Of a DNA stretch of 64,000 nt, positions 32,102-43,224 are shown piece by piece; the stretch's first letter is position 1, and each line of letters begins with the position of its first letter. The stretch spans positions 3,534,001 to 3,598,000 of the forward strand of contig JAHCVI010000004.1 in NCBI GenBank assembly GCA_019096155.1, read 5' to 3'. Origin of the DNA: Staphylotrichum longicolle (taxonomy: Eukaryota; Ascomycota; Sordariomycetes; Sordariales; Chaetomiaceae). The notes beneath the pieces are model-generated. The model made no database searches. It worked only from the letters and a program-made list of their open reading frames with translations, and was not told the DNA's origin. The position numbers and the translations under genes are program-made.

Positions 32102-33418
32102 CTCAATGACTGGCCTCCAAAAGCTCGAGTTTGTCCAGCGATGCGCGTTGCTGAGGAGAGTGAGGAATTGGCAATGGATAATTAAGAAATGGAAAAGTGG
32201 GAGTGAAGAGAGTTGGGTAGAGGGGTTGATTGAAGTATGAGGGTGAGCTGGGCCACTGGATGCCTTAAATGCTCGTGTTGGGGGCCGATAGGCTCTCAAA
32301 GCTCTCCGTGGTTGGACCGATTGAATGCATAACCTGAGCGTTTTGTGCAACCTAAGGTACCTTAACCAAGTTCGAATGCCTGCGCAGTGGGCAACCTCAG
32401 TCCGGAGGCTGGAGCCTGGCCGCTGCTGCCTGATCCATCTCCACAACTCCGACCGATTCCCTCTTGCGCGACGCTTGAAACAACAATGCGCCCAGAACTG
32501 AGAGGGCAGTTGTGTCCAAACCCTCGCTTTTACCATTATTTCAGCCAGATCAAGTGGCAGCATCTTATTTTAGTTTACCATTCGCCAGTCTTCAACAAAG
32601 CTCAACTGGTGAGGCCTTGGGTGTCCGGAACAGTCGGTGTGTTGCGCTTACAATGCCGTAGCATTGATTCATTGACACCACCGAGTACCTTAGACACTTA
32701 CTCAAAGTCCTGTGGCGCCTCCGATCTTCTTTGTATTAAACTGCTATCTCGCTAGGTACCTTACCTTCTGCTCTGCCGTAATTGAGTCGTCCTCCCGCCC
32801 ATCAATATCACTAATTACACATCTTGGGGGCACAGGCTGTCTACCTGGTATGAAAGAGAGACATGCTAGGAATTAGGCCCTCTAATAGTGCCATTGAACG
32901 AGCTAGAAATGTTACTATCTGCTATTATCATCGACCCGCTATTCACTGCTCGCTGACCGGCCCTCAGCTTGAACGGAGAATAAACGCCAACGTCGAGCTC
33001 GTCGTCACATCGAACAAGATGACGCCCCTGGGCTTAAGATGAAGCCTTGCTGCCAGCAGGTTACTCCGTTTCTCAGCAAGCATTACATGAATGCAACTCG
33101 TGTGTATTGGCTTGCCAGATTCCAGGTTGCGGTATGAGAAAGACCAAGTGAAGCACGGGGCAGCGAAGTTCAAATTCACATTGCTGGTGCAGCCTGTTGT
33201 TACACAAGCTGTTTTCTGCCGTATTTTTGTATTATTAACCCAAAAATGTTGAGTAAGGTAAGTGGTATCAAAACGCAAAAGCACTGGAGTAACCTGATAC
33301 CAGCTATTCATTCCCAAGGACCAGACACCATGCACCACACACAGCCAGGAAGCGTCGTTCACGCCAAACACAAACTCCCAGCATTGAACAGCCTTGGCCA
33401 ATCCCCCCTGGCGACGTT
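32102..33418. other. Intergenic, 1.3 kb
   Basis: Lies upstream of the AAA ATPase and downstream of the carboxylesterase. Open frames such as 32387-32755 show no recognisable content. AT-rich toward 32880-33300. No element was recognised. Confidence 0.6.
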
Positions 33419-35222
33419 TTAAAACCGCAAGATGCCCAAATTCTTCGCAAGCCACTCATAACTATCCTGCCTGAAGTTATCATCCAACAACGCCCCGCGC
33501 TTCGCAAAGATCTGCACCATCTTGTGTCCCTCGGACCACCGCGGCCACTTGGCAAACCCCGTGTCCCCCTTGCCATTCGGGTCCAGGTCGTGCACGAAGT
33601 TGAGGAAGTACGACCGGATGCTCTTGGCGGCGTAGTTGTCCTTGATGCCGTAAAACACCTGCAAAATGTCCCCGCCGTGGAACGTGCCCAGGATCGGCAT
33701 CCCCTCGTTCTGCGACATGAGGAACGACCACGAGGGCACGTCCCTGTTGACGCTGCTCGTCACGGCGAGCGTCAGCCTCCGCGAGAGCGTGAAGACCAGG
33801 TCGCCGAGGATGGCCGCGCGCCGCTTGAAGCCGGGGAAGATCTCGTTGAAGATGCCGCTGCGGTAGGGGCTGCCCTCGACGACGGCCGAGAGGCCGTTGC
33901 CGTATGTGTTGATCAGGTCTTTGAGCTGCGTGGTGGTTGCGTCCTCGAACAGGTAGTCGTGGAGGTACTTGGCCAGCTTGTCCGTGGTGGTCAGCTCGGA
34001 CTGGAACAGGGCAAAGAGTGTGCCCTCATCCTCCTGGTCGCCGATGATCATGGGCACGGCGGCATACTTTCCGCTCAGAATGAGCTCGTCCGGTGAAGCA
34101 GTCAGCGTACGGCCATCGGGACGAGGGAGGTATGAAAGCGCGAGTGACGAGAATGACAAGAGATGAGGCACGCTGTTCGCGGCGTTGAGGAAGGCCTCGG
34201 GGCTCAGGTTGCGCAGGCAGTTCAGGGTATCTGCCGCGCCGCTGCACCCGCCCGTCTTGACGACTTGGTCGTACACGGCCTGGCCCTTTGCCGAGTCCAG
34301 AGGCTTCGTCGGGATCACAGTGCCGGAGCTCATCATCGCTCCTCTGAACAGAGGCTTGCCGTTGTAGGTATGATTGCCGTCAAAGAGGGCCATCTGGGCA
34401 AAAACAGAGATGGCGCCGGCCGACTCGCCCCAAATCGTAACCTTGTCGGGGTCACCACCAAAGGCCGCGATGTTATCTGCAACCCACTCGAGCCCCATGC
34501 GTTGATCGAGAAGCCCTGCGTTTCCGGCGCCGTCCGCTTGGATCTCCTTGCCGGGCATGAAGCCGTACCCACCGACCCGGTAGTTCACGGCGACGAAGAC
34601 GAACGGCTTGCCGATCTTGACGCCGTAGTTGATGAGGCTTGTCCCGTCATACATGGACGACCAGCCCAGCTATGACCGCAGCTCATTGTCAGAAACATTA
34701 CTTGCTTCATAGAGGAAGACATTTGGCAGTACACACCTCGAACCCACCACCGAAAATCCAGTACAGCACGGGAAGCTTGGCATCCGCCTTCGTGCCCTCG
34801 GGTCTCGCAACGGTAATCGAAAGGCAGTCCTCGCTCTGCCCCGTGACCTCTTGAACAAACGGAAGGTTGGCAATGTCTCCCAACAGATCGAACAAGAAGC
34901 TTTTGGACTCCGTTGACGAGACGAACTGGGGGCAAGCCCCCGCGGGGCCGGTGCCGTCAAAGGTGCCGATCGGCTCAGTCAGGCGCTTGGGGGGCCTCAT
35001 CCGCAGCTGCCCCACTGGCGGGTGGGCGTACGGGATCCCGCCGAAGGACTCGACTTTGTTCATGACATTGCCGAGTACCGTGGCGCCTGGAGAGGGGATC
35101 ACGACGGTCGCCGTCTTGGCTGCCCGGTCGTCCAGATCGGCGGTTGGTGTTGGTGCCGGGGCTGCGGACACACCAACGGCCGACAGCAGGAGGAGGGAGA
35201 CGGCGGGAGTTAGCCAAACCAT
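33419..35222 (-). CDS. Secreted type-B carboxylesterase/lipase
   Basis: An extracellular alpha/beta-hydrolase of the type-B carboxylesterase family, hydrolysing carboxylic esters. The start at 35222 gives a signal peptide (MVWLTPAVSLLLLSAVGVSAAP). Motifs in order: FGGIPYAHPPVGQLRMRPP, SEDCLSITV (conserved Cys pair with ACPQF), the oxyanion hole WIFGGGFE, VNYRVGGYGF, the nucleophile elbow TIWGESAGAISVF (Ser ~240), QEDEGTLF (acidic triad member) and GTFHGGDILQVF (His). One intron (about 34738-34675) joins FGGGFE to LGWSSMYDGTSL. Length ~575 residues is normal for the family, and the frame is intact. The natural substrate is unknown; plant cell-wall or lipid esters are plausible in this saprobe-like gene set. 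Confidence 0.9.
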
Positions 35223-36846
35223 GACTGCTGACCGACTTTGAACTGAGACTGGACCGTGATTTGATGGGAGTCGACCGGGTCTGAGTGAACTCGAGGACCA
35301 GGAAACCCCGGGGTCAGAGGAGCCTTAAGTGTCCCGCTCCGAGCCCGCATCTTTGAAGTGAACATTGCGCATGTCAACAGCATAACGAGGATGTCTCCCC
35401 GCAATAGATCACGAGTTGAGTTTGCAAGCGACAGGAACCCCCGGCTCGATCCGGGGTAGGGCCGGAGACTAGCACGCTGGGCGCATTTGGGGCTGCAAGG
35501 TGGACGTTCTTGGGAGCCATTTGAGCGGGTTTGCAGAAAACGTGACAAGCTTGCCTCGGCCCACGCTTGCCAGCGGTGAAAAGAATCTTGTGATAGCAAG
35601 AATAGGTAAGCAAGGAAGGAAAAAAGACACAGTCGCATTCGGCCGGCAAAGGAAAATGGCGGCTGGGCATGGGCACGCAGGGCATGCTAGCGGCTGTGGG
35701 GAAGGCGGGGGAGAGCCGTGGGGTGCAGCGATCTTGGTCTGGGGTAATCTGTCAGACTGTCACATGAAAGAAAGTTGGTGAGGTTTTGAACGGCTGTCAG
35801 CTACATACGACGGTGACACTGAGGGCCGCAGCCAAAATGCTACCCAAAAAGCAAGAAGGGCCCCATCAAGAAGGTGTCCTTGACTGGCTCGACGTCGAAC
35901 CCCAAGGCAGGATCCACATTGTCCATTGTCATCAGGGGTCAGGCCGTCAGGGACCAGGGGTCCTGCCAAGGGGCAGAGAGGAGGGAAGCGAGGATATGCC
36001 GAAGTAAACAGGGAATCGCAGCCATACCGTGACACTCGGAGACGGAATGTGGTATCGAGAGAATAAGAGGTTCGGGGGAGGTGCTCAGTAAAACCGCCAT
36101 GGCACGTGGGAAACTTCCTGGCTTGCTCCGGTCGGCCGAAGCAAGTTGACGAATCGCCAACCCAAGACTCGGAGTCTCGGACAGACAGAATCGTGGTCGA
36201 TGTCGAGATCTCAACAGAAGCGTTGAGCCCTTTCTGTGCATGTGCTTGCCGCTACGCTCAATTCGGGGTGTGGTCCGCGTCGTCCGGCTTGCTCGGCACT
36301 TATCTGGACCCAGGTGACGATCTCAATTCGGGACGCACCGATTGGAGACGCACGTTCCGTCCACCTTGAGCAAACGGCTCGCAGCCCTGTGGGGGACCAA
36401 GACCGCCAAGAACGTGGTCGACGTCGAACACTGATAAAACCCCTGTCTCCACGCCATTGCACACCATTTACCCCATGGGGACTTGTACCCGGCATGTTGG
36501 GAGTCGGGAAGGAAACTGGGATGGGCGGAACACGGAGGATTATGAATTGGGCAAGGGCTTGCGAGGTGTTCGACCTCGTCCACAGGTCTGAAACGACGGA
36601 CCATAGAACGGCAGTAAACGAGATCAACAAGTCCATGTTACCCTGATTAAGCGTAAAAATACCCCTGAATGCATATCAATAAAAAAACAGCAAAAGCTGC
36701 GAGCAGCGTGGATCAATTGTAGTATATCTCCATTGCCCCGATTTCAGGTTCACTGTCCTCTGCCATTGTTCGTGTGGGATGTCGTTGGCTCTCTTGTAGC
36801 GACAACAGAACTTCCTCAAGAATACCTAACTCTGGTCGCAAGCGTC
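35223..36846. other. Intergenic, 1.6 kb
   Basis: A divergent promoter region between the carboxylesterase (minus) and the FAD-linked oxidase (plus). Several short open frames overlap on both strands without recognisable content. No repeat was seen. Confidence 0.6.
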
Positions 36847-38645
36847 ATGTTGCCCCTGACCTCTATCGGGCTCGCTGCGCTTCTCGCGGCCGGCACCTCC
36901 GCTGTGCCATCATCGTCAACAAAGGCAGCATGCCAAGAGATCGCCGCCGCAGTCCCCAAACGAGTCTGGAGCAGCCAGCTCTCTCCAAACTATTTCTCCG
37001 AGGTGAACTCGTACTGGTCCACTGCCCTGCGCGATGCCAAGCCCGCTTGTCTTGTCCTGCCGCAGTCCGCACAGGAAGTCGCTGCGGCTGTCAAGATCCT
37101 GAACAAATACCCGGACGTTCTGTTCGCTGTCAAGAGCGGAGGCCATACGCCCAATGAGCGCCATTCCAGCATCAAGGACGGAGTCCTCATTTCTACTCGC
37201 GACCTGTCTGGCACCACCTACGACAAGGAAACCGGGATAGCATCTGTGAAGCCCGGTGGAGAGTGGAACGATGTTATTGGAGAGCTCGGCAAGCAAGGCG
37301 TGGCAATTGTAGGCGGCCGTCTGGGTAAGTTCTTGCCTCTTCTAGTTCTGTCTTTGTCTGCCTAGAGAAAGTTTTCTGACTCTGGGTCTTAGGACTGGTT
37401 GGTGTCGGCGGATACCTTCTGCAAGGAGGCATCTCATTCCTTTCTTCGCAGTATGGTCTGGCTGCTGATGTGAGCTTTCCAAGACTGCCAAGGAGTTCGT
37501 GAGAAGTACTTACGCCCCCGTGTTAGAGCATCGTCGGATGGGAACTGGTTACAGCCGACGGCACCATCCGCAACATCGACGCGTCCAAGGAGCCGGAGCT
37601 GGCCGTGGCTCTGCGTGGCAGCGGCAGTCAGTTTGGTGAGTACGTCGCGCCAGCGACACAACTCGTCAAGGGCTAACCATAGCAAGGCATCGCCACCCAG
37701 TTCAAGGTCAAGGCTTATCCGATCGGGCAAGTCTGGGGCGGCATGAGAATGTACGACGGAGGCAAGGCGGACGAGATCTACGCTGCTCTCCACAACTTTG
37801 TGCCCGGTAATGCCGAGGAAGAGAAAGCGGCCATCATCCTCACGGACATCACAGCGATTGGCGGAGCCAAGCTCTTCCTCATCTTCTACTTCTATGAGGC
37901 GCCGAAGCCGCCGACCACTGGCCCTCTTGCGCAATTCCTGAACATCGGCTCGATCATTGACACCACGTCAACAAAGTCATACTCGAGCCTGGTAAGTCCC
38001 CGCCCCTTGAGCCATTTCTATTGTGGAACTTTTCTAATACCTTGCCCTCTAGCTGAAAACGAATGGCGAGGGAGCTGCGCTTCTCCAGTCCCGGGTGTCG
38101 TTCAGAGTAAGCATCAAAAATCCCGCAACACATCTGAAGTACGCTAATCAATTCTCCCTTAGACTTATACCCTCCCATACGTAAAAGACGCGCCACACAT
38201 GTACCGCGAGATCTCGGACAAATTCAGCTCCCTTCTCGCAGACATCCTCAAGAACCCCCTCCGTCTTGCATCCCAATGCTCCATCGACTTCCAGCCCTTT
38301 GGCGCCGTAATCGGAAAACACTCTGAAGAGCGCGGCGGCAACGCCATGGGTATCTCCGGCTCCGACCCGGACCGCATTCTCCTGGAAGTCCAGTGCTCGT
38401 GGTCTAGCGCCGGCGACGACAAGGTCTTCAGGGAGGCGTCCAAGAAGCTGACTGATTGGCTCGAAATCAAGGTCCCGGAATGGACAAAGGGCCGTGAGTT
38501 TTATCTGCCGTATCTGATGAACGATGCTGCTGGGGATCAGAACGTCACGGGAACGTATCGGGGCTATGGCAAGTTCAAGGCGCTGCAGGCCGAGATGGAT
38601 CCCCAGGGGTTCTTTAAGCAGAGGGGCGGTGGGTTTGTGTATTAG
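36847..38645 (+). CDS. Secreted FAD-linked oxidase (PCMH / berberine-bridge-like)
   Basis: A flavoprotein oxidase of the FAD-binding PCMH (VAO) superfamily. The ATG at 36847 gives a signal peptide (MLPLTSIGLAALLAAGTSAVP). The FAD domain contains CLVLPQSAQEVAAAVKIL and FAVKSGGHTPN, whose His is the usual covalent FAD attachment site, then SVKPGGEWNDVIGEL, VGVGGYLLQGGISFLS and LVTADGTIRNI. VGGYLLQGG has no Cys at the second attachment position of bicovalent relatives. Five introns fit (near 37326, 37470, 37637, 37992 and 38106). The C-terminal half ends with TGTYRGYGKFKALQAEMDPQGF. It oxidises a small-molecule alcohol, amine or sugar using oxygen; the substrate cannot be told. The gene is intact and divergent from the carboxylesterase. 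Confidence 0.87.
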
Positions 38646-39364
38646 CCCAGCAGGTGCTTTGCGTTTTTTTGTGATGGCTTAGTCCCTGTACCTCCGTCCT
38701 CTGCGGGTTACCCCTGAGTGTTCCTGTATCGATACCCACGACCAGGGGTTGGTCGCTGAGGGCGTGAACAATCAGATGCAGACCGGTATACAGCCAGGGT
38801 CAAACCACCCAATTGAGTATTCAGAGACTCAATGTAATTCAGAGAAGGAGGCACTGTTTCTCCACAGACCGAGGGATACACCTTGCTGTGCCTGGTGCCT
38901 GGCAAGCATCTGATAAGGCGTGACAAGCTAGGAGCTCTTGGCATCTCTCTCTTCCAAACGGCAACGATCTTCGCCTGCATTCGGGAAGGCTAGTGCCATA
39001 ACTTGCGCACAATTCAGACCAAACCCGCGTGACCAGAGGCACGCATTTCCCCATGGGGTTTCCCCGCACCCTCTGATGCGCGGGACATACCGGACAGCCC
39101 GGACATGGCTCTGTTCAAGACACACAGCCGTGACGGAACAAGCCACGCCGGCAATGCCTGATCGGATGTGATTGGCGAATTCGACCTTTCTGTCCCCCAA
39201 CCGTTTTCATATGCAAAGTAAACTTGCTTGGGTGTACTGTACAGCGAGTTCCCGAGGTTATTCAGCGTAACCGGACAGCCTTTTCAACCAGGCGACGTCG
39301 ACAGCGAAGTCACCGGACTGCGGTTGCCACCTCCGTGTCAATCCGGTCTTATTTCTGAGCCGTC
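38646..39364. other. Intergenic
   Basis: Between the oxidase and the bZIP-like regulator. No supported gene, repeat or RNA was found. Confidence 0.6.
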
Positions 39365-40529
39365 ATGGCAAAACATCCAAACCACATTGACTCCCCTGAA
39401 GTCGCCATGTCCACGCCATCACCCCCACCAGCTAGGCGAAAACGGGTCCGCACCGCGAGCCAGCTCGAACAGAAGCGGCTCGCGGACCGCCTCAAGCAAC
39501 GAGAGAACCGAAACGAGAACAAGAACCGGCTGGACAAGATGGAGCGCGACATTGCCGACATCAAGTCCACCATGCAAGCACTCGCCGCCCACCTTCAATC
39601 TCATGCTCCTCTCCCGGGCCTCCCGGATACAAGTCTTATGAACTTGTCGAGTCGTCAAGCACCCGAGCCTCTTCGGCCAAGTCCCGGAGCACTCATCGAT
39701 AGTGCCCTGGCGACGGCCCCACGTTTCCTTCTCGGTCTGGGGTATGGGGCTGGGGATCGAGTCTTTGATCAGCAGAGTTCCTTATGGCCCCCGACATCCT
39801 CAACGAACAGACAATGGGCGCGTTTGACATGTGTGGAATCCAAGTTGATGAATTGCCATTGTGGGTTTCAGCACCTGGATCGGTTCGACTCCATCGACCA
39901 GTGCAACGTCACGACCTTCTATCAACACCAGATCGCTCTACCGGCCACAAAGAGCGCCCCGGGCATTCTTCCTCGGAATCCTTCCCTGCCGTCCATGATG
40001 CTGCACACCATGGATGAAAACATCGCCACCTTTCTCATCACGGGGTTCCTCCGACAGTACAAGAACAAGGGGATAGAACAGCTCCTGAGCTTCTACCTGC
40101 TGGGCTATCGTTACATGAGGGTAAGTCAGCTCCTCCCATCCCACTTACACAATAACTGACTCTCTCGTTCTCAAGTGGCAAATGTGCCCCTGCGAGGAAA
40201 CACTCCGCGACGTCCCGGCATGGATGCTCCCCACCGAGACCCAGCGCTCGACCCCCCACTCGGTCATCGTCGACTACGTCCCGTGGCCGCGCCTCCGCGA
40301 TTACCTCTGCACCAGCGCGGACGAGGACCTCGCGCGCTCGCTCTACTTCTACTTTGAGTCCACCGACTTCGTCTGGCCGTCCGAGTGTCCCGTCTTTGTG
40401 CAGGGCGAGGGCGGCCAGATGGCGCTCAGCCCGGAGTTTGAGATGGCGGTTTGCAATCTGGAGCATTGGCGGATCGGGTCGCCGTGGTCGGAGGCGTTTC
40501 CGCATCTGCTGCACTTGGTTGAGCCTTGA
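39365..40529 (+). CDS. bZIP-type transcription factor with DUF3425 domain
   Basis: A nuclear regulator. From the ATG at 39365, residues ~20-60 form a basic region (RRKRVRTASQLEQKRLADRL then KQRENRNENKNR) with a short following helix (MERDIADIKSTMQALAAHL), resembling the degenerate bZIP of fungal DUF3425 proteins. The C-terminal half is DUF3425: FDSIDQCNVTTFYQHQIAL, ENIATFLITGFLRQYKNKG, and, after an intron at 40121-40175, WQMCPCEETLRDVPAWMLPT and DYVPWPRLRDYLC. The TGA ends at 40529. Such proteins are common near secondary-metabolite or catabolic genes. Here the upstream neighbours are the FAD oxidase and esterase, so local regulation is possible but unproven. Confidence 0.85.
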
Positions 40530-40858
40530 GGGATTGGGTGATGGTGCCGCGGGTTTCGTGGCGAGGATGGCTGCGAGGAGCTGTGCTCCTGTCTCTGCTC
40601 GGCCGTTGCCGACATAGGCCCAAGAGTAAAGGGTCCCGGTTGTAACGGTTACTCAAATGGCTGGTTATATTTGCTCACGATGAAACATGGTGGTCACACG
40701 TAGATTACGGTTTGTACACAGCAATGATTGAGTCAAAAGAGAAAGGGTGTCGATCAACTCTACTCTCCACCCTGCCTTCATCAATCACCAACCTCCCACC
40801 ACCTACCCTCCCAGTTCCCACCTTTCTATCCCCCCGACCCTGCTTGCAAATCTACCCT
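40530..40858. other. Short intergenic, pyrimidine-rich
   Basis: Contains a CT-rich tract (about 40755-40860) before the convergent small gene. No other feature was seen. Confidence 0.55.
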
Positions 40859-41245
40859 CTAGCAAGGACAAGGGCAGATATAACAGTGGCAGTTAATCGG
40901 GCACGGAATGAAGCAAAACGTCCCCGGGCACGGGCCCTGCCCATCACCCGCGCCGCCACGGAGGCGCAGCAGCTCAGCGTCCGCGTCGCTGGCAGAGTTC
41001 TTTTGCGCGCTGGCATCGGCCACTGTTGGCGTACAGTCAGCAAACGTGACTCCGTGCGTAGGACGGATGACGGAGAGGGAGCGTCGAAAAGGAAAGGGTC
41101 GGAAGGGCGTCGTCGAGGGATTGGGGGTGGACTCACTCATGGGCTGCGACGCCGGGGGCTGGGCGGTTTGCAGGGCCTGCAGCTTGACTGGCGCCGGCTG
41201 CTGGATGGCGGCGGTGTGGGGTTCGCTTGGCGCTGAGGGGGACAT
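40859..41245 (-). CDS. Small protein with ubiquitin-like LRLRGG motif and Cys-rich tail
   Basis: A 128-codon frame starting at 41245 (MSPSAPSEPHTAAIQQPAPV). A consistent intron (about 41136-41023: GTGAGT donor, GCTGAC branch, CAACAG acceptor, 114 bases) would shorten the product to ~90 residues. The first half is Pro/Ala/Gln-rich and probably disordered. Then comes AELLRLRGGAGDG, which contains the six-residue LRLRGG that ends ubiquitin, followed by a short tail with eight cysteines (from GPCPG to PCPC). There is no signal peptide. I do not know a characterised function. Proteins of this general look occur in other filamentous fungi. Whether the Gly-Gly is cleaved or conjugated is speculation. 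The longer upstream open frame (to 41584) is probably leader sequence. Confidence 0.6.
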   Translation of the reverse strand: MSPSAPSEPHTAAIQQPAPVKLQALQTAQPPASQPMSESTPNPSTTPFRPFPFRRSLSVIRPTHGVTFADCTPTVADASAQKNSASDADAELLRLRGGAGDGQGPCPGTFCFIPCPINCHCYICPCPC

Positions 41246-41756
41246 GGCGGATGGCTTGGCGATGTTGGAGGGAGTCGGCTGGGTTGATAGTTTGTGTCTT
41301 TGCGATATGGTTTGTGGTCGCGCGTTTACGATACCGCGGGTGGACTGGAGGTGGAAAGGTGGGCGTTGAAGAACGAAGCGGTGGAGGTGTTGGGTGACCT
41401 GGCAGCGGAAGGATGGGTGAGACAGTGCCTCGCTTCCAGGTCGATTCAGCTCACGCTGCCAAGCACTCCTTTTCAGCCAACCAAACAGCTCATCCTGAAA
41501 CCCAGTCCCGACGGCAAAGCCTCCCACGTTCCGAGCTACCCATGCTGCGCCTCGAGAAGGAGGCTGAGATACCCACTGCCACATCCAGTTCGGGTCGGTT
41601 CACAGAGCATTTGAATGTCAGTCTACCTACGTCTGAAAGAGGCACTGTTGTGACGTTGTGCAGTGCCATCGTTCGCCAAGGATGGGATACTACCCTTAGA
41701 GGTTCGGTGTAGATCACCAGCGTATTACGGCTCAATGGTGTACCTTGGTAACATTG
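41246..41756. other. Intergenic
   Basis: 5' leader and promoter of the small LRLRGG gene and the 3' side of HsbA. The frame of the small gene stays open upstream to 41584, but without supporting motifs. Confidence 0.5.
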
Positions 41757-42457
41757 TCAAGATTTGTAGATGAAAGCAAATCTCGTTGTCGCCAACCAAT
41801 CCCCCCCACATCTTTGGGCCCTCCCTACGCCACAACACTTCGCCAGCGCCGTCACCTGATCCTTCAACGCCTGTGCCTCCCTGGGCGCATTCTTCAGCAC
41901 CTTCTCCAGCAAATGGTCCACCTGCAACCCAGCCGCCGTCGGGGGGTTCCCCTGCGCGGTCTGGATCCGCGAACCTGGAACTGCAAAAAGAACTTGGGCA
42001 CCTTGATCGCCAGGTTCCCGCCCACCGACCTGATCCCCGCCTCCGTCGCGAGATAGACGTCGAGCTGCTTCGGGAACGTGGCGAGGTCGGCGGTCCGCAG
42101 CGGGGTGGGCGTCGCGACTCGCTGAGGGCGAACGCGAGCGGCGTTTGCGAGGACGTGGCGAAGTTGACCGAGGAGAAGGAGACGCCGCCCGAGGAGACGT
42201 CGGGCACGTTGGAGAGGGTTGTCTGGGACGAGGAGCAGGTGATGCGGGACTGGATCGCGGCGACCGTGTCGGACACTTCTTTGGGGAGAGCAGTGTTGCC
42301 GATGACGAAGCAGGCGTTGGCTTGGCGCTCGGAGACGAGGGGTGCTGAAGGGAGTGTTAGTCTGTGGATGGGACATGTTACTGTAGGAAAGTGGTCGGGC
42401 ATGCTTACCGGCAATGGCAGAAGCGGTGCCCAGGGCCAGAAGGGCGAAGAGCTTCAT
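41757..42457 (-). CDS. HsbA-like hydrophobic surface-binding protein (two frame breaks)
   Basis: A small secreted protein of the hydrophobic surface-binding protein A family. In Aspergillus oryzae HsbA adsorbs to hydrophobic polymers and helps recruit degrading enzymes. The start at 42457 gives the signal peptide MKLFALLALGTASAIA. An intron (42408-42345) joins to APLVSERQANACFVIGNTAL and DTVAAIQSRITCSSSQTTL. The middle segment (TADLATFPKQLDVYLATEAG, NLAIKVPKFFLQFQV) and the end segment (AAGLQVDHLLEKVLKNAPRE, ALAKCCGVG) lie in two further frames. Single-base losses near 42120 (GAGG to GAG) and 41970 explain both shifts. Without them the C-terminal half is lost. The assignment rests on motif order and length, so it is moderately sure. 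Confidence 0.68.
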
Positions 42458-43224
42458 TTTGAATGGCTTTATCTTGTACAAGGAAAAAATGAAACTCAAG
42501 GTTGACAAACTGGATATCACTGGATGTCTTAAAGGAGCGACAGAATAACAAGAAAAGGATAGGAACACAGATGCAGCAAACAAAAAGAAACAAATTCAAT
42601 GCTGAGCCGGCCAGAGTGAAGATCAGATGAGATTTTCGTCGGTTCTTGGGACATCGAATTCTATTAATACTTGCGCTTGGAATCTCTTTGGACGCTGAAG
42701 TCGGCAGCAACTGCCTAACCTCGTCTCAAGTCCGGCGCATGATGGTGCCGGGTTCCTGGCTCAAAACAGCAGAATACCACGCTGCCGGTGCCAGACGTGA
42801 CCGTAAACAGAATGGTTCGTCGTTGTCGCGCTGGAAGTGGTTTGGTGTTGACAAGCGAAGGGGCTGACGCCGTGGTGGGGACTGTTTCAGGCATGTATCG
42901 AAAACCCCTTTCCCCTTTCCCAACTCAGACCACCTGCCACGGTTTGGACTGCGAGAGTTTCGGAAGAGGTACGCAGCAAGGCGAACCAAATTCCGCTCAT
43001 CTGAACATTTAAATTACGGTACTTTTGAGATTCAATATTACCAGCAACCCCCCTCTGCTCAACCCATGTCATCGGTGCCACTGTTAACGCTGATGGTTCT
43101 CCTGAGATTGGGCAGGTGGAAGTCCCGCCAGGAAGCACAACAGATCTTGCGAAATGAAAAGCTGTGAAATTCAACTGCTACAACTCATCTTCTGCTCCGT
43201 TCCCTTCGCCCCGACCCCGATGCG
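42458..43224. other. Intergenic
   Basis: HsbA promoter on the left and C1-peptidase 3' region on the right. No repeat or RNA gene was recognised. Confidence 0.6.
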
